NCBI GenBank assembly: GCA_965224675.1
Contig: CBDDAA010000004.1
Location: 2,480,001-2,544,000, forward strand
Direction: 5' to 3'
DNA length: 64,000 bases
DNA from: UBA7957 sp965224675
GTDB taxonomy: Bacteria > Pseudomonadota > Gammaproteobacteria > Granulosicoccales > Granulosicoccaceae
The translations under genes were made by a program, and so were the position numbers. A model generated the notes under the pieces. The model was given only the letters and a program-made list of their open reading frames with translations, was not told the DNA's origin and did not search any database. This document shows, in pieces, positions 1 through 8,813 of this stretch; the first letter of the stretch is position 1; every line of letters starts with the position of its first letter.

Positions 1-438
1 CTGGGCACCCGTTACCGCAACGAGATCTATGATCCGATACAACGATAACACCCGGCCCCGGTCCGCATTACTCACCCCCGAATTTAACCAACTCTCGACA
101 GTTGCAATCAAACCGGAAAAACAAAACCCCATTACAAAGCGCAACACAAGCCAACTCAATGGATTAATCATCAGTACCAATAACAGCGAACCACTTGCTG
201 CTATGGCAGCGAGTGCCGAAAAAGTCCGGATATGCCCAACGGCCTGCAACAGACGGGGAATGAAGATACAGGCCAATAAAAATCCGCCAAAATAAGCTGA
301 GCCAATCATGCCAATCAGCGTGGGTGAAAAACCTTCTGATGCGCCTCGCAGGGCGATTAGTGTTCCCTGCAGGCCATTTCCAGCGAGCAAAATTGCTGCG
401 GCGATTAATAGCGGGATAAGTAAACGCAGTGATGTCAT
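1..438 (-). CDS. MFS transporter, N-terminal part (cut by window edge)
   Basis: Reading frame from an ATG at 438 that is still open at base 1, giving 146 codons. The protein starts MTSLRLLIPLLIAAAILLAG and shows at least four hydrophobic helices. Near residues 115-135 it has the ESWLN...RGRVLSLY signature at the end of helix 4 of YcaD-like major facilitator transporters. The family exports or imports small solutes across the inner membrane; the substrate cannot be told from this fragment. It is divergent from the PLP enzyme that starts at 542, so the roughly 100 bases between them should hold both promoters. No strong ribosome site precedes the ATG. The C-terminal part lies outside the window. 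Confidence 0.8.
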   Translation of the reverse strand, partial: MTSLRLLIPLLIAAAILLAGNGLQGTLIALRGASEGFSPTLIGMIGSAYFGGFLLACIFIPRLLQAVGHIRTFSALAAIAASGSLLLVLMINPLSWLVLRFVMGFCFSGLIATVESWLNSGVSNADRGRVLSLYRIIDLVAVTGAQ

Positions 439-541
439 AACGCAGCTTGTATCATGAAATGTAGATGGTGTGAACCTATTTATTCATGCACAATGACAAT
501 TGTGAATGAATAACAAAGAACGCATCATTTGGAAGGCGCAC

Positions 542-1699
542 ATGAATAAATCCAATGCTTATAAACCAGCAACAATTGCCGCTCAAGCCGGTGGTATTAT
601 TGACCCCAACACTGGCGGTATTGTGCCGCCCATTCAACCTTCCACGACTTTTGTTCGGAATCGGGACTATGAATTACTCAATACAGATTATTCGTACGGA
701 CGTGATCACAGCAATACCGTACAGTTGGCTGAAAACGTCCTTAAAGAATTAGAAAGCGCGGAAGACGCCCTGTTACTTCCTTCTGGCATGGCGGCAATCG
801 CCGCAGTCATGCGGACACTGCCAGCGGGTGCTAAAATCATACTGCAAACCGGGATATACTGGGGCACCAGCAAATGGATTCGTGAATACTGTCAGCGCCG
901 CTCAGTAATACTTACGGAGATGGATTGCTCAGACAAAAAGATCTTAGCCAGTGCCATAATAAACTTAAAACCGGATATTGTATTTATTGAAACACCTTCC
1001 AACCCTTGGTTGGAAATTATTGATATTGCACATGCCGCTACGGCATGCCACAACGCAGGTAGTTCGCTGGTAGTCGATTCTACCGCAGCAACACCCATTC
1101 TTTCCCAACCACTTAAACTGGGTGCAGATATCGTTATGCACTCCGCCAGCAAAGCCATAAATGGGCATAGTGATGTTCTGGCCGGTGTCCTTTGTAGCCG
1201 AGATAAAACCTCATCACGCTGGTTAGCCTTGCGCACCGATCGGCACGATGCAGGTGCGGTAATTGGCAATTTTGAAGCCTGGTTACTGATACGGGGTATG
1301 CGTACACTGCCTTTGAGAGTAGAGCGAATGTGCGCTAGTGCTTTGCAAGTAGCTCAATTTCTTCAGCAACATAACAAAGTTGAGTGTGTTTTTTATCCAG
1401 GTCTTGCTAATCATAAAAATCATGAAACGGCTGTTAGACAAATGCAAGGCGGTTTTGGTCATTTACTCTCATTTCTGGTGAAAGGAAAAAGCAAAGATGC
1501 CTTGCAGGTCTGTGGTTCACTTGACATTATCCATCGCGCAACATCTTTAGGTGGGATTGAGAGCTTGATCGAACATCGTCTGACCATTGAAGGCGAGCAA
1601 AGCGGAATTCCTGAAAACCTGTTGCGCTTATCGGTAGGCATTGAGGCTGTCGATGATTTGATTAGTGATTTACAACAAGCGCTACAGAAAATTCTCTAA
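542..1699 (+). CDS. Trans-sulfuration PLP enzyme (cystathionine gamma-synthase/beta-lyase family)
   Basis: A 385-residue fold-type I PLP enzyme of the Cys/Met metabolism family, cytoplasmic, expected to act on cystathionine, O-acyl-homoserine or methionine. Visible family features: YGR (about 52-54) in the phosphate-binding loop, PSGM (80-83), the cofactor-binding Asp in VVDST (179), and the Schiff-base Lys in HSASK (204) followed by the family GHSD. Family members usually have an S-x-T-K-Y context, so the ASK variant is slightly unusual and hinders an exact substrate call. I place the start at the ATG at 542 because GGAAGG lies 6 bases upstream of it; the in-frame ATG at 506 has no ribosome site. 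It converges with the RIO kinase gene. A second enzyme of the same superfamily is at 12643-13974. Confidence 0.85.
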   Translation: MNKSNAYKPATIAAQAGGIIDPNTGGIVPPIQPSTTFVRNRDYELLNTDYSYGRDHSNTVQLAENVLKELESAEDALLLPSGMAAIAAVMRTLPAGAKIILQTGIYWGTSKWIREYCQRRSVILTEMDCSDKKILASAIINLKPDIVFIETPSNPWLEIIDIAHAATACHNAGSSLVVDSTAATPILSQPLKLGADIVMHSASKAINGHSDVLAGVLCSRDKTSSRWLALRTDRHDAGAVIGNFEAWLLIRGMRTLPLRVERMCASALQVAQFLQQHNKVECVFYPGLANHKNHETAVRQMQGGFGHLLSFLVKGKSKDALQVCGSLDIIHRATSLGGIESLIEHRLTIEGEQSGIPENLLRLSVGIEAVDDLISDLQQALQKIL

Positions 1700-1716
1700 G
1701 TACTCCTTAGTAACTA

Positions 1717-2574
1717 TCAATCCAATTCCCGCCCACCCAATGCCCGTTGCCGACGTTCATATTCCTGTTCACGAACGTGGTTAATTACCTGCATGACGCT
1801 CTCTATATCAGCTTGCGCTGTACTGCGTTGAAAACGTCCGGTTAGCGGTGTGTCATGCTGTAGTTCACCGCTCTCGTAAAGCCCCCAGATTTCTTTTCCG
1901 TAGTCTGTTTTAAGTAACTCTGGTGCAAAACCTCCAAAATAAACCGCCATATTATCAACATCGCGCTCTAACATCATGCCTGCGCTATTATTTGCAGCCG
2001 CATCAACTGCTTGTGGAAGATCGATAATAACCGGGCCTGCGTGATCAAGCAGTATGTTAAACGGCGATAAGTCACCATGCACTAGACCCGTGCAAAGCAT
2101 ACGCACTATTTGCGCTATAATCTGAGCATGATATTCCCGCGCTTCAGCATCACTTAGGGTCAGATCATGAAATCGAGGGGCCGCAGCGCCATCAGCGTCT
2201 GTAACAAGTTCCATTAACAACACGCCGTCAACAAACGCATAAGGCTCGGGCACCCGAACTCCAGCCGCAGCCAAGCGATAGAGCGCATCCACCTCGGCAT
2301 GCAGCCAAGCTTGTTCCGACTCTTTTTGCCCATAACGCGTTCGTTTCTCCATTGCCCTTGCACGACGGCTGTTCTTGACCTTACGCCCTTCCTGATACTG
2401 CACAGCTTGCTTAAAACTGCGTTGCTGACTTGCTTTGTATACCTTAGCGCAGCGTATCACATCGCCACAGCGAACCACATAAACCTGTGCCTCTTTACCA
2501 CTCATTAATTGGGACTGGACCTCGTCGATCAGACCATCATCAATCAGTGGTTGTAATCTTTTAGGTGTTTTCAT
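1717..2574 (-). CDS. RIO1-family atypical protein kinase
   Basis: 285 residues. The protein has the RIO kinase core: a P-loop-like SGKEAQVYV (about 25-34) instead of a Gly-rich loop, the ATP-contacting Lys in CAKVYK (about 44), the catalytic loop HGDLSPFN (166-173, catalytic Asp 168) and the metal-binding Asp in IIDLPQA (about 185). A basic linker (KVKNSRRARAMEKRTR) sits between strands 3 and helix C. RIO proteins are cytoplasmic Ser/Thr kinases or ATPases linked in eukaryotes and archaea to small-subunit ribosome maturation; bacterial members are little characterised, so the target is unknown. ATG at 2574 is preferred over the TTG one codon upstream. The neighbours give no functional hint. 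Confidence 0.85.
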   Translation of the reverse strand: MKTPKRLQPLIDDGLIDEVQSQLMSGKEAQVYVVRCGDVIRCAKVYKASQQRSFKQAVQYQEGRKVKNSRRARAMEKRTRYGQKESEQAWLHAEVDALYRLAAAGVRVPEPYAFVDGVLLMELVTDADGAAAPRFHDLTLSDAEAREYHAQIIAQIVRMLCTGLVHGDLSPFNILLDHAGPVIIDLPQAVDAAANNSAGMMLERDVDNMAVYFGGFAPELLKTDYGKEIWGLYESGELQHDTPLTGRFQRSTAQADIESVMQVINHVREQEYERRQRALGGRELD

Positions 2575-2805
2575 CAATTCTTCGTTTTTATCATCATAAA
2601 AAATACCCTGTCAGGATTTGTTATCAACACAATGTCTGTGCGTATTACGAGCCGATTTAAATTTGCACTCAGAAGCAAACTATTGCACTCTACACAGATC
2701 AAATGTGCGGTTTTTGTATAAGTTTAGCAAATGAAAGCTTACCTGAACGGCTGGATTTAAAAATATTAAAAAATAGCTATTAACAACATTTACAGAGAGT
2801 CTGGC

Positions 2806-3729
2806 ATGCGTTTTCAAGATAGAGACAAACTATTGATTGAACCCGTTAGCGGATTCGAGTGGCCAACCTGGTTATTAATCATTTTTGTATATGCGAGCTG
2901 GTGGTTCCTGCTTTCAATTTACAATCAACTGGGCCCTGTATTTACGGGTCCATTGCTGATTATAATCGGCGCATTGCACGGTTCACTTCAACACGAATTA
3001 CTGCATGGACACCCAACCAGACAAGTAAAAATAAATAGTCTTTTGGCTTACCCACCGATCAGTCTGCTGTTCCCCTACCCCGTATATCGCGAGACACACA
3101 TCGCCCACCATAATGATGACACGTTAACAATACCGGGAGTTGATCCAGAAAGTTTTTACGTTTCCATTAACACGTGGCAGAAGAGTAACACCCTGAAACG
3201 CACCTACTACACACTCAATATGACAATTTTAGGACGGCTTTTATCAGGTCCCGCCAGCACGGCAATTGTTCTGAGCCGCATGATGATACGCGATATCGCC
3301 TCTGGCTCTGTACCTCGCATTACGCAATGGTTTTTACATCTATTATTAGTGATTGGGCTATTATATTGGATTGATTTTTATTTTCAGGTGCCATTCTGGC
3401 ATTACCTGATTATTGCTTATTTTGCAAATTCACTCGGGATGGTCCGATCATTTTTTGAGCATAAGGCAGTAAGATTAGCAAAACAACGTTCGATAATTGT
3501 CGAAAGTGGTTGGTTTTTCAGGTTCTTGTTTCTCAATAACAATTATCATCTTACTCATCATGAGTACCCTGCACTCTGTTGGTATCAGCTGGGGACCTTA
3601 TACCGTAAAAACCGAGAGGTATTCCTCAAACTAAACGGACATTTCGTGAACAATGGTTATCAAAACTGGCTAATTGGGCACTTGCTAAAACCTGTTGACT
3701 CTGCGGTTCATCCCTTTGCAGAGGACTGA
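2806..3729 (+). CDS. Membrane fatty acid desaturase
   Basis: 307 residues, integral inner-membrane di-iron enzyme of the fatty acid desaturase/hydroxylase superfamily. The three histidine boxes that bind iron are complete: HELLHGH (63-69), HIAHH (98-102) and HLTHH (248-252). Hydrophobic segments surround residues 20-60, 85-95 and 175-210. Family members put double bonds or hydroxyls into acyl chains or carotenoid-like lipids. GAGAG lies about 8 bases before the ATG. The last bases overlap the possible TTG start of the downstream PhnD-like gene, so the two may be co-translated. The exact substrate cannot be deduced. Confidence 0.88.
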   Translation: MRFQDRDKLLIEPVSGFEWPTWLLIIFVYASWWFLLSIYNQLGPVFTGPLLIIIGALHGSLQHELLHGHPTRQVKINSLLAYPPISLLFPYPVYRETHIAHHNDDTLTIPGVDPESFYVSINTWQKSNTLKRTYYTLNMTILGRLLSGPASTAIVLSRMMIRDIASGSVPRITQWFLHLLLVIGLLYWIDFYFQVPFWHYLIIAYFANSLGMVRSFFEHKAVRLAKQRSIIVESGWFFRFLFLNNNYHLTHHEYPALCWYQLGTLYRKNREVFLKLNGHFVNNGYQNWLIGHLLKPVDSAVHPFAED

Positions 3730-4543
3730 GCAAAAACTCACTTTCTGCAGTTGGGGGATGTACGCTTTTACCGATAGCTTACAGGAAGCATGGCAGGCAT
3801 TTTTTCAATTGATTAAACCGGCACTGTCTCAGTATTGGAAAACCATTGACGGTGAGTTGAGGTTCGAAACGGATGAATCGACACTGGCTCAGGAAAATTT
3901 AGCCATCGGTCAGACCTGTGGTTATCCACTGGTTAATAAATATCAGGGAATCCTGCAGCCTGTTTGTGTACCCGTATTTGAACTCAGGGGTTGCGATGGC
4001 CCACTCTACAGTAGTGTTATTATTGTCGCAAAGCAGAGCAATTATATTTCGCTGAAGGATTGTGCAGATAAAATTGTCACTATCAATGATCCTGAATCAA
4101 ACAGCGGTATGAATCTATTGCGTGCAACGGTGCAGCCTTTAATGCAAGGCACATCATTTTTCTCTTCAACACAGATTTCTGGCGAGCATATTAAAAGTGT
4201 TCGTGCTGTAGTGGAACATCAGGCCGATATAGCAGCAATCGATTGCGTTACTTATGCAATGATCAACGATGCGTTTCCAGCATTGACAAAAAAAGTACGC
4301 ATCATTGCTGGCACCGGAAAAACGATGGGTTTACCGTTTGTCATTCCTGTTGAAATTTCATCCCGCCTTGAATCTGCAACAATCACTGCACTATTTAACG
4401 ATGCATTGACAATACTGCCACAGCACTTTTGCAAAACACTGCATCTGGCAGGTTTTACCCAAGTCTCGCTGCGTGACTATCAAAGCATCGTAAATATGGA
4501 AGACTTCGCACAGCAATCGGGCCACTCATCACTGGCACTTTGA
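3695..4543 (+). CDS. PhnD-like phosphate/phosphonate-binding domain protein without signal peptide
   Basis: 282 residues with the periplasmic-binding-protein fold of the PhnD/PtxB family: an N-terminal strand LTFCSWGMY, QTCGYPL (the contact loop seen in this family), the ligand loop NDPESNSGMNLLR, and the hinge segment ADIAAIDCVTYA. Family members bind phosphonate, phosphite or related anions for ABC uptake. No signal peptide or lipobox is visible, and no permease or ATPase lies nearby, so this may be a cytoplasmic or non-transport member. The start is uncertain: TTG at 3695 (overlaps the desaturase end by 35 bases), TTG at 3716, or ATG at 3758. The last removes the first beta strand, so one of the TTG codons is more likely. 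Confidence 0.72.
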   Translation: MTLRFIPLQRTEQKLTFCSWGMYAFTDSLQEAWQAFFQLIKPALSQYWKTIDGELRFETDESTLAQENLAIGQTCGYPLVNKYQGILQPVCVPVFELRGCDGPLYSSVIIVAKQSNYISLKDCADKIVTINDPESNSGMNLLRATVQPLMQGTSFFSSTQISGEHIKSVRAVVEHQADIAAIDCVTYAMINDAFPALTKKVRIIAGTGKTMGLPFVIPVEISSRLESATITALFNDALTILPQHFCKTLHLAGFTQVSLRDYQSIVNMEDFAQQSGHSSLAL

Positions 4544-4578
4544 ATTAACTGCTACTGTTACCTACCCTGAGAATATCA

Positions 4579-5079
4579 CTAAGAGTCGGCGTCATGCTTA
4601 TGTCCGTCAGCATGACCGTGTTCTTTTTTCATATCCTGCGATGACTCTTCTTTCAGTGCTTGTATGAAGTTAACCAGGTGCCAGATACTGGTATCATCGA
4701 ACTGTCCCTTCCAGCTCGGCATTGCTCCACGGCCTTCACGGATTTTGAAGGCAAAATCACCGTCAGGATGGTTACCTGACATAACCCGTAGGTTTGTAGG
4801 TTTCGGTTCCAGCATCGATCCGGCCACACCCGTGCCGTCGGCGTTTTCACCGTGGCATGAAGCACAGTTCAGCTGATACAGTTTAGCGCCCTGCTTAATA
4901 GATTCATCATTAGCTTCAATTGGATTTTTCTTTTCAGCCTCAGCCACAGGTGCCATCCAATGAGCGGATTTGTCATCATGGCCGTCAGCACCGTGACCAC
5001 CGGCATGCTCACCTGTAGCATATGCCACTGAATAAGCAGAAACCATCAATATAAAAAAAATACGTGTGCTGTTTTTCAT
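4579..5079 (-). CDS. Periplasmic cytochrome c with His-rich ends
   Basis: 166 residues. A signal peptide (about 1-21, cut near AYA/TG) is followed by a His/Gly/Asp-rich stretch (24-40) and a class I cytochrome c domain with the heme site C72-x-x-C75-H76 and a likely axial Met120 in GRGAMPSW. The C-terminus (about 153-163) is again His-rich and could bind copper or another metal. It is a periplasmic electron carrier. AGAGG lies about 9 bases before the ATG. It is the last gene of the copper locus, 37 bases behind copB, which suggests it accepts electrons from, or passes them to, the multicopper oxidase. The electron partner is an inference. Confidence 0.88.
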   Translation of the reverse strand: MKNSTRIFFILMVSAYSVAYATGEHAGGHGADGHDDKSAHWMAPVAEAEKKNPIEANDESIKQGAKLYQLNCASCHGENADGTGVAGSMLEPKPTNLRVMSGNHPDGDFAFKIREGRGAMPSWKGQFDDTSIWHLVNFIQALKEESSQDMKKEHGHADGHKHDADS

Positions 5080-5116
5080 TTCATAACCTCTGTATGTATG
5101 TTGTATTAGATGTTAA

Positions 5117-5824
5117 TTAAAACCAGAAACTGAGGCCAAACACAAACTGCGTATCATCTACTTCGCCACCATCATTCTCAGCAATATCAGCAGTTTTACC
5201 AAATTTTCTTTCATAGTTAATACCGATATAGGGTGAAAACTCTCGTTTTATCTCATAATGCAAACGCAATCCCAATTCAGTGTTCGCAATACCTGAGCCA
5301 ACACCACGATCAACATCGTCATCACTGAAAATACTAACTTCCAGGCTGGGTACGAGTATCAGTTTTTGTGTGAACATGTACTCGTATTCAGCCTCGATCC
5401 TAACATTGACTAAACTGTCTTCATTAATGAATAAACTTAGATCAACTTCAAATAAATAGGGCGCTACGCCCATAAATCCAAAACCCACCCAATCCTGAGC
5501 AGGTTCAGGCTTGAATTCATGTCTATAACCCAATTGAACATCCCAAAACGCTGATATGGCCTTACTATAGAGAAGATCTATTTCATTACTTTCAGTTTCG
5601 CCATCAAGATGTTCACCAGAAGATTTAATCCAAAATTTATTCAAGTCTTTACCTAACCAGGCGTCAATCTCCCAAACCAGTAGTTTTTCTTCATCCGATT
5701 TACGTAACTCCAGTTGATCTGCCCTAAAATAGGTTAATAATGGATCATCGTTCATCGCCCCTGCGCGTGCAAATTGTGTTATCAATAAAAGCGAGTTGAT
5801 AAAAAGAAATGTGATTATTCTCAT
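5117..5824 (-). CDS. copB: Outer-membrane copper resistance protein CopB
   Basis: 235 residues: signal peptide (hydrophobic 5-15, cut after ARA), then a beta-barrel protein of the CopB/PcoB family with alternating strands (QLGYRHEFKP, APYLFEVDLSLFI, VRIEAEYEYMF) and a C-terminal aromatic residue (FGLSFWF) typical for outer-membrane insertion. CopB proteins act with CopA in periplasmic copper tolerance. The long Met/His-rich N-terminal region found in many CopB proteins is absent; here such repeats are in CopA instead. Start: GGAGGA (5831-5836) touches the ATG at 5830, while the in-frame ATG at 5824 is six bases behind it, so 5824 is preferred. The copA stop codon lies immediately before this ribosome site, indicating coupling. 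Confidence 0.88.
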   Translation of the reverse strand: MRIITFLFINSLLLITQFARAGAMNDDPLLTYFRADQLELRKSDEEKLLVWEIDAWLGKDLNKFWIKSSGEHLDGETESNEIDLLYSKAISAFWDVQLGYRHEFKPEPAQDWVGFGFMGVAPYLFEVDLSLFINEDSLVNVRIEAEYEYMFTQKLILVPSLEVSIFSDDDVDRGVGSGIANTELGLRLHYEIKREFSPYIGINYERKFGKTADIAENDGGEVDDTQFVFGLSFWF

Positions 5825-5836
5825 TTTCATTCCTCC

Positions 5837-8053
5837 TTAACTCACAATCACTGTGCGAAACATACCAAGCATGTGATATAACAAATGGCAATGATATGCC
5901 CAGCCTCCTTGTGCATCTACGGTAACACGATAGCTGATGCGCGATCCCGGCTGAACAATAACGGTGTGTTTTCTGGGTAAAAAATTATTGTCACCTGTTT
6001 CCAAATCACTCCACATTCCATGTAAATGCATAGGATGATTCATCATTGTGTCGTTAATGAAGGTGATACGCAGACGTTCGCCTATTTTCCAGCGCAAGGG
6101 TTCCGCTCTATTATGCTTAATACCGTTTATGGACCACATATAGCGGCTCATATTTCCTGTCAAATGTAATTCTATTTCGCGATCAGGGTCACGGTCATTC
6201 GCAGTTGTTCGAAGGTTTTTAAGATCAGCGTAGGTAAGCACCTTTCGACCGTTACCTCGTAAGCCAACTCCTGGATCATTTAATCGATACTCAGCTGCTT
6301 CGGCCAGCATATCAATGTGTGGACCATACTCAGTCTTTGCGTGAACAAGTTTGCCGGTACTAAAATCAGACGGACGGGCGACCATCTTGGCTTTGTTATC
6401 AGCGGATGATTCATGACTCATTCCTGGGTGATTTGAATCTGCCATGCTTGCATTAATTGAGCTTTCAATGTTCCAGTCACTGATGGTCTTTGTAGACATA
6501 TTATTTGCAGGGCCCTGCCCCATTGGCTGCGGTGCATCATGTCCCATCGCCGCATGATCCATTGCATTCATATCCTTGTCTGATGATGACCCATGTCCCA
6601 TCGCCGCGTGATCCATTGTACTCATATCCTTGTCTGATGATGCGCCATGTCCCATTGCCGCGTGATCCATTGTACTCATATCCTTGTCTGATGATGTGCC
6701 ATGTCCCATCGCCGCATGATCCATTGTGCTCATATCCTTGTCTGATGATGTGCCATGTCCCATCGCCGCATGATCCATTGTGCTCATATCCTTGTCTGAT
6801 GATGTGCCATGTCCCATCGCCGCGTGATCCATTGTGCTCATATCCTTGTCTGATGATGTGCCATGTCCCATCGCTGAATGATCCATCGTACTCATATCCA
6901 TCGCCATATCACTGTGCGACAAATTAGCAACCCGATCAAGTTCAGGCACCTCCGCATTCAAATTAATATCGGGGGTAAGGGTTCCGCGCGCATAACCAGA
7001 GCGGTCAATGGACTGTGCAAAAAGCGTATAAGCTGTATCACTATCAGGTTCTACAACCACATCGTAGGTTTCCGCTACACCAATGCGAAATTCATCAATT
7101 GTTACCGGCTCCACATACTGCCCGTCTGCGGCTACAACTGTCATTTTTAATCCCGGAATTCGTACATCAAAAAAGGTCATGGCAGAACCGTTTATGAATC
7201 GCAGTCGAATTTTCTCGCCTTTATTAAAGAGTCCTGACCAACCCTCTGCAGGGGTAATACCATTCATCAGATAAGTGTAGGTGTAGCCTGTTACATCGGA
7301 CAAATCGCGTTGACTCATACGCATTTCGTTCCACATTGAACGATCAGCCCAGGTCGCAGATAGTCCCCTGGATTTGATATCTGCCATCAAATCGGCATGG
7401 GTACGTTCTTTAAAATTATAATAATGACTAAGTTTTTTTAGCTTGGAATAGATATCAGTAGGGTCTTCGTCAGACCAGTCTGACAGCATAACCACATATT
7501 CTCTATCATAGGCAAAGGGTTCCGCCTCAACCGGATCAACAACAATTGCGCCGTACAACCCCGTTTGTTCTTGAAAGCCGGAATGACTGTGATACCAATA
7601 GGTTCCACTTTGTATCAGCTTAAATTTATAGGTAAATGATTCACCGGGCGCAATCCCTGCAAAGTCATTTGAGATACCGGGTACACCATCCATATTGCTC
7701 GGTAATATCAAACCGTGCCAGTGAATAGAGCTGGATTCTTTCAAGTAATTTGTAACTCTCAACGTCACAACATCGCCTTGTTTAAAGCGTAATGTAGGCG
7801 CAGGCAGCGATCCATTTACCGTAGTAGCAATTGCGTTGACCCCAGTAAAATTGACAGTTGTTTCCGCTATTTGAAGATCAAAAGCTCTACCGTTCAGGGT
7901 GGTTTGGCCGGATTGAGAACGATCAATCGCGGCTGACAAAAAATTAGATTTTAATCCCAGCCCAAGCATCAGGCTCGAACCAGCAACACCTTGTACAAAT
8001 CGTCTGCGCGAGCAGTCAATCGATACCAGCGCACTCTCTGAGTTTTCACTCAT
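5837..8053 (-). CDS. copA: Multicopper oxidase CopA with Met/His repeat array
   Basis: 738 residues, exported folded by the Tat route (SRRRFV at 15-20, then a weak hydrophobic stretch). It is a three-domain cupredoxin oxidase. The copper ligands are visible as HWH (111-113), WYHSH (153-157), HPMHLH (673-678) and HCHLLYHMLGM (721 onward, containing the Cys that links T1 to the trinuclear site). Between domains, about residues 385-505, lie seven copies of an 18-residue unit with core MSTMDHAAMGHG, a potential Cu(I)-binding segment (see the repeat entry). The family oxidises Cu(I) in the periplasm. Start: ATG 8053 has GGAGG eight bases upstream; an ATG at 8071 has none. It is cotranscribed with copB. 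Confidence 0.93.
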   Translation of the reverse strand: MSENSESALVSIDCSRRRFVQGVAGSSLMLGLGLKSNFLSAAIDRSQSGQTTLNGRAFDLQIAETTVNFTGVNAIATTVNGSLPAPTLRFKQGDVVTLRVTNYLKESSSIHWHGLILPSNMDGVPGISNDFAGIAPGESFTYKFKLIQSGTYWYHSHSGFQEQTGLYGAIVVDPVEAEPFAYDREYVVMLSDWSDEDPTDIYSKLKKLSHYYNFKERTHADLMADIKSRGLSATWADRSMWNEMRMSQRDLSDVTGYTYTYLMNGITPAEGWSGLFNKGEKIRLRFINGSAMTFFDVRIPGLKMTVVAADGQYVEPVTIDEFRIGVAETYDVVVEPDSDTAYTLFAQSIDRSGYARGTLTPDINLNAEVPELDRVANLSHSDMAMDMSTMDHSAMGHGTSSDKDMSTMDHAAMGHGTSSDKDMSTMDHAAMGHGTSSDKDMSTMDHAAMGHGTSSDKDMSTMDHAAMGHGASSDKDMSTMDHAAMGHGSSSDKDMNAMDHAAMGHDAPQPMGQGPANNMSTKTISDWNIESSINASMADSNHPGMSHESSADNKAKMVARPSDFSTGKLVHAKTEYGPHIDMLAEAAEYRLNDPGVGLRGNGRKVLTYADLKNLRTTANDRDPDREIELHLTGNMSRYMWSINGIKHNRAEPLRWKIGERLRITFINDTMMNHPMHLHGMWSDLETGDNNFLPRKHTVIVQPGSRISYRVTVDAQGGWAYHCHLLYHMLGMFRTVIVS
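6538..6900 (-). repeat. 54-bp tandem repeat inside copA (about 6.7 units)
   Basis: Unit starts fall at 6538, 6592, 6646, 6700, 6754, 6808 and 6862, exactly 54 bases apart, with only a few substitutions between units. The two units at 6700 and 6754 look identical. Each unit encodes 18 residues with three or four Met and two His, so the array adds a flexible metal-binding segment to CopA. The near-identity at DNA level suggests recent expansion by slippage or unequal crossover. The last unit (at 6862) and the first are the most diverged. Confidence 0.95.
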
Positions 8054-8299
8054 TATTAACACCTCCAACATACAGATGCAGGAACACCTGAGTTGATCAA
8101 AATTCTAAATTTATACTCAATCAATCGTGATGCAGCCGGATATTTCATCGAATATTGAGTGGCTGGATTGTTGATTGCAAACTGATTTATTAACTAATGC
8201 CCGTATTAAAGACTATGAACAACTGCAGAGAATTTTTGTTAATTCAATAGATCAACAAAGACACCACGCCTGTAATCATGAATTTTCCGGGTAACAAGA

Positions 8300-8692
8300 T
8301 TAAACTTTTGGGGGACGAATCAGTAGCTCAGGATAGTGTGTCAGCACACCATCAACACCAGTATTTACATTCAAAATGCCGTTGAACAGTGCAGTTGAGG
8401 GAATGGTAAGGAAAGTTAAAAAAATGGAAGAACCTGATAATGTGACACACACCTGATGTTGTGCACAGTGATTTTCATAACACATATTGCAATCAGTATC
8501 GCAACATAACTTGACCGGGTGATTTTCCAAGCGGCTTGAGGCAAATATATTATTACCTGTACAGCCTGTAATCTGACGACTCTTGCTAATTTCAAATGCC
8601 ATAACGTTCTGGATTGAACTGATAACGATCATCAGGATAAAAAGTCCTGAAACAAAACGGAAATAAATGGATCGTTTATTTAAGATTAACAT
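8300..8692 (-). CDS. Small exported Cys-rich protein of the copper locus
   Basis: 130 residues if started at the ATG at 8692; a GTG at 8707 would add five. The N-terminus has two basic residues and a hydrophobic core (RFVSGLFILMIVISS) and a likely cleavage site after VMA, so the product is exported. The mature part has a dense cysteine cluster CCDTDCNMCYENHCAQHQVC plus one earlier Cys, a plausible Cu(I)-binding or disulfide-bonded motif. I do not recognise a named family. It sits between a cytochrome c gene and copA on the same strand, so a copper-related role is likely but is an inference. No clear ribosome site precedes either start. Confidence 0.6.
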   Translation of the reverse strand: MLILNKRSIYFRFVSGLFILMIVISSIQNVMAFEISKSRQITGCTGNNIFASSRLENHPVKLCCDTDCNMCYENHCAQHQVCVTLSGSSIFLTFLTIPSTALFNGILNVNTGVDGVLTHYPELLIRPPKV

Positions 8693-8813
8693 TTGAGTGT
8701 TGCACACAGTGCTCAGTTATGGACTGAATATCTAAAAGATAATCATAGTATAAAGAAATCTACAGCGTATTGAGTATCTATTACTAAAAAAGTTCAATAC
8801 AGGTCCATACCAT

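Noticed and set aside
6538..6900. CRISPR-like regular spacing
   Set aside because: The repeats are contiguous without spacers and lie inside the coding frame of copA.
6505..6927. 140-codon plus-strand frame with a repeated C-H-V-P-S pattern
   Set aside because: It is the complement of the copA repeat array; the pattern comes from the 54-bp repeats, and it has no ribosome site.
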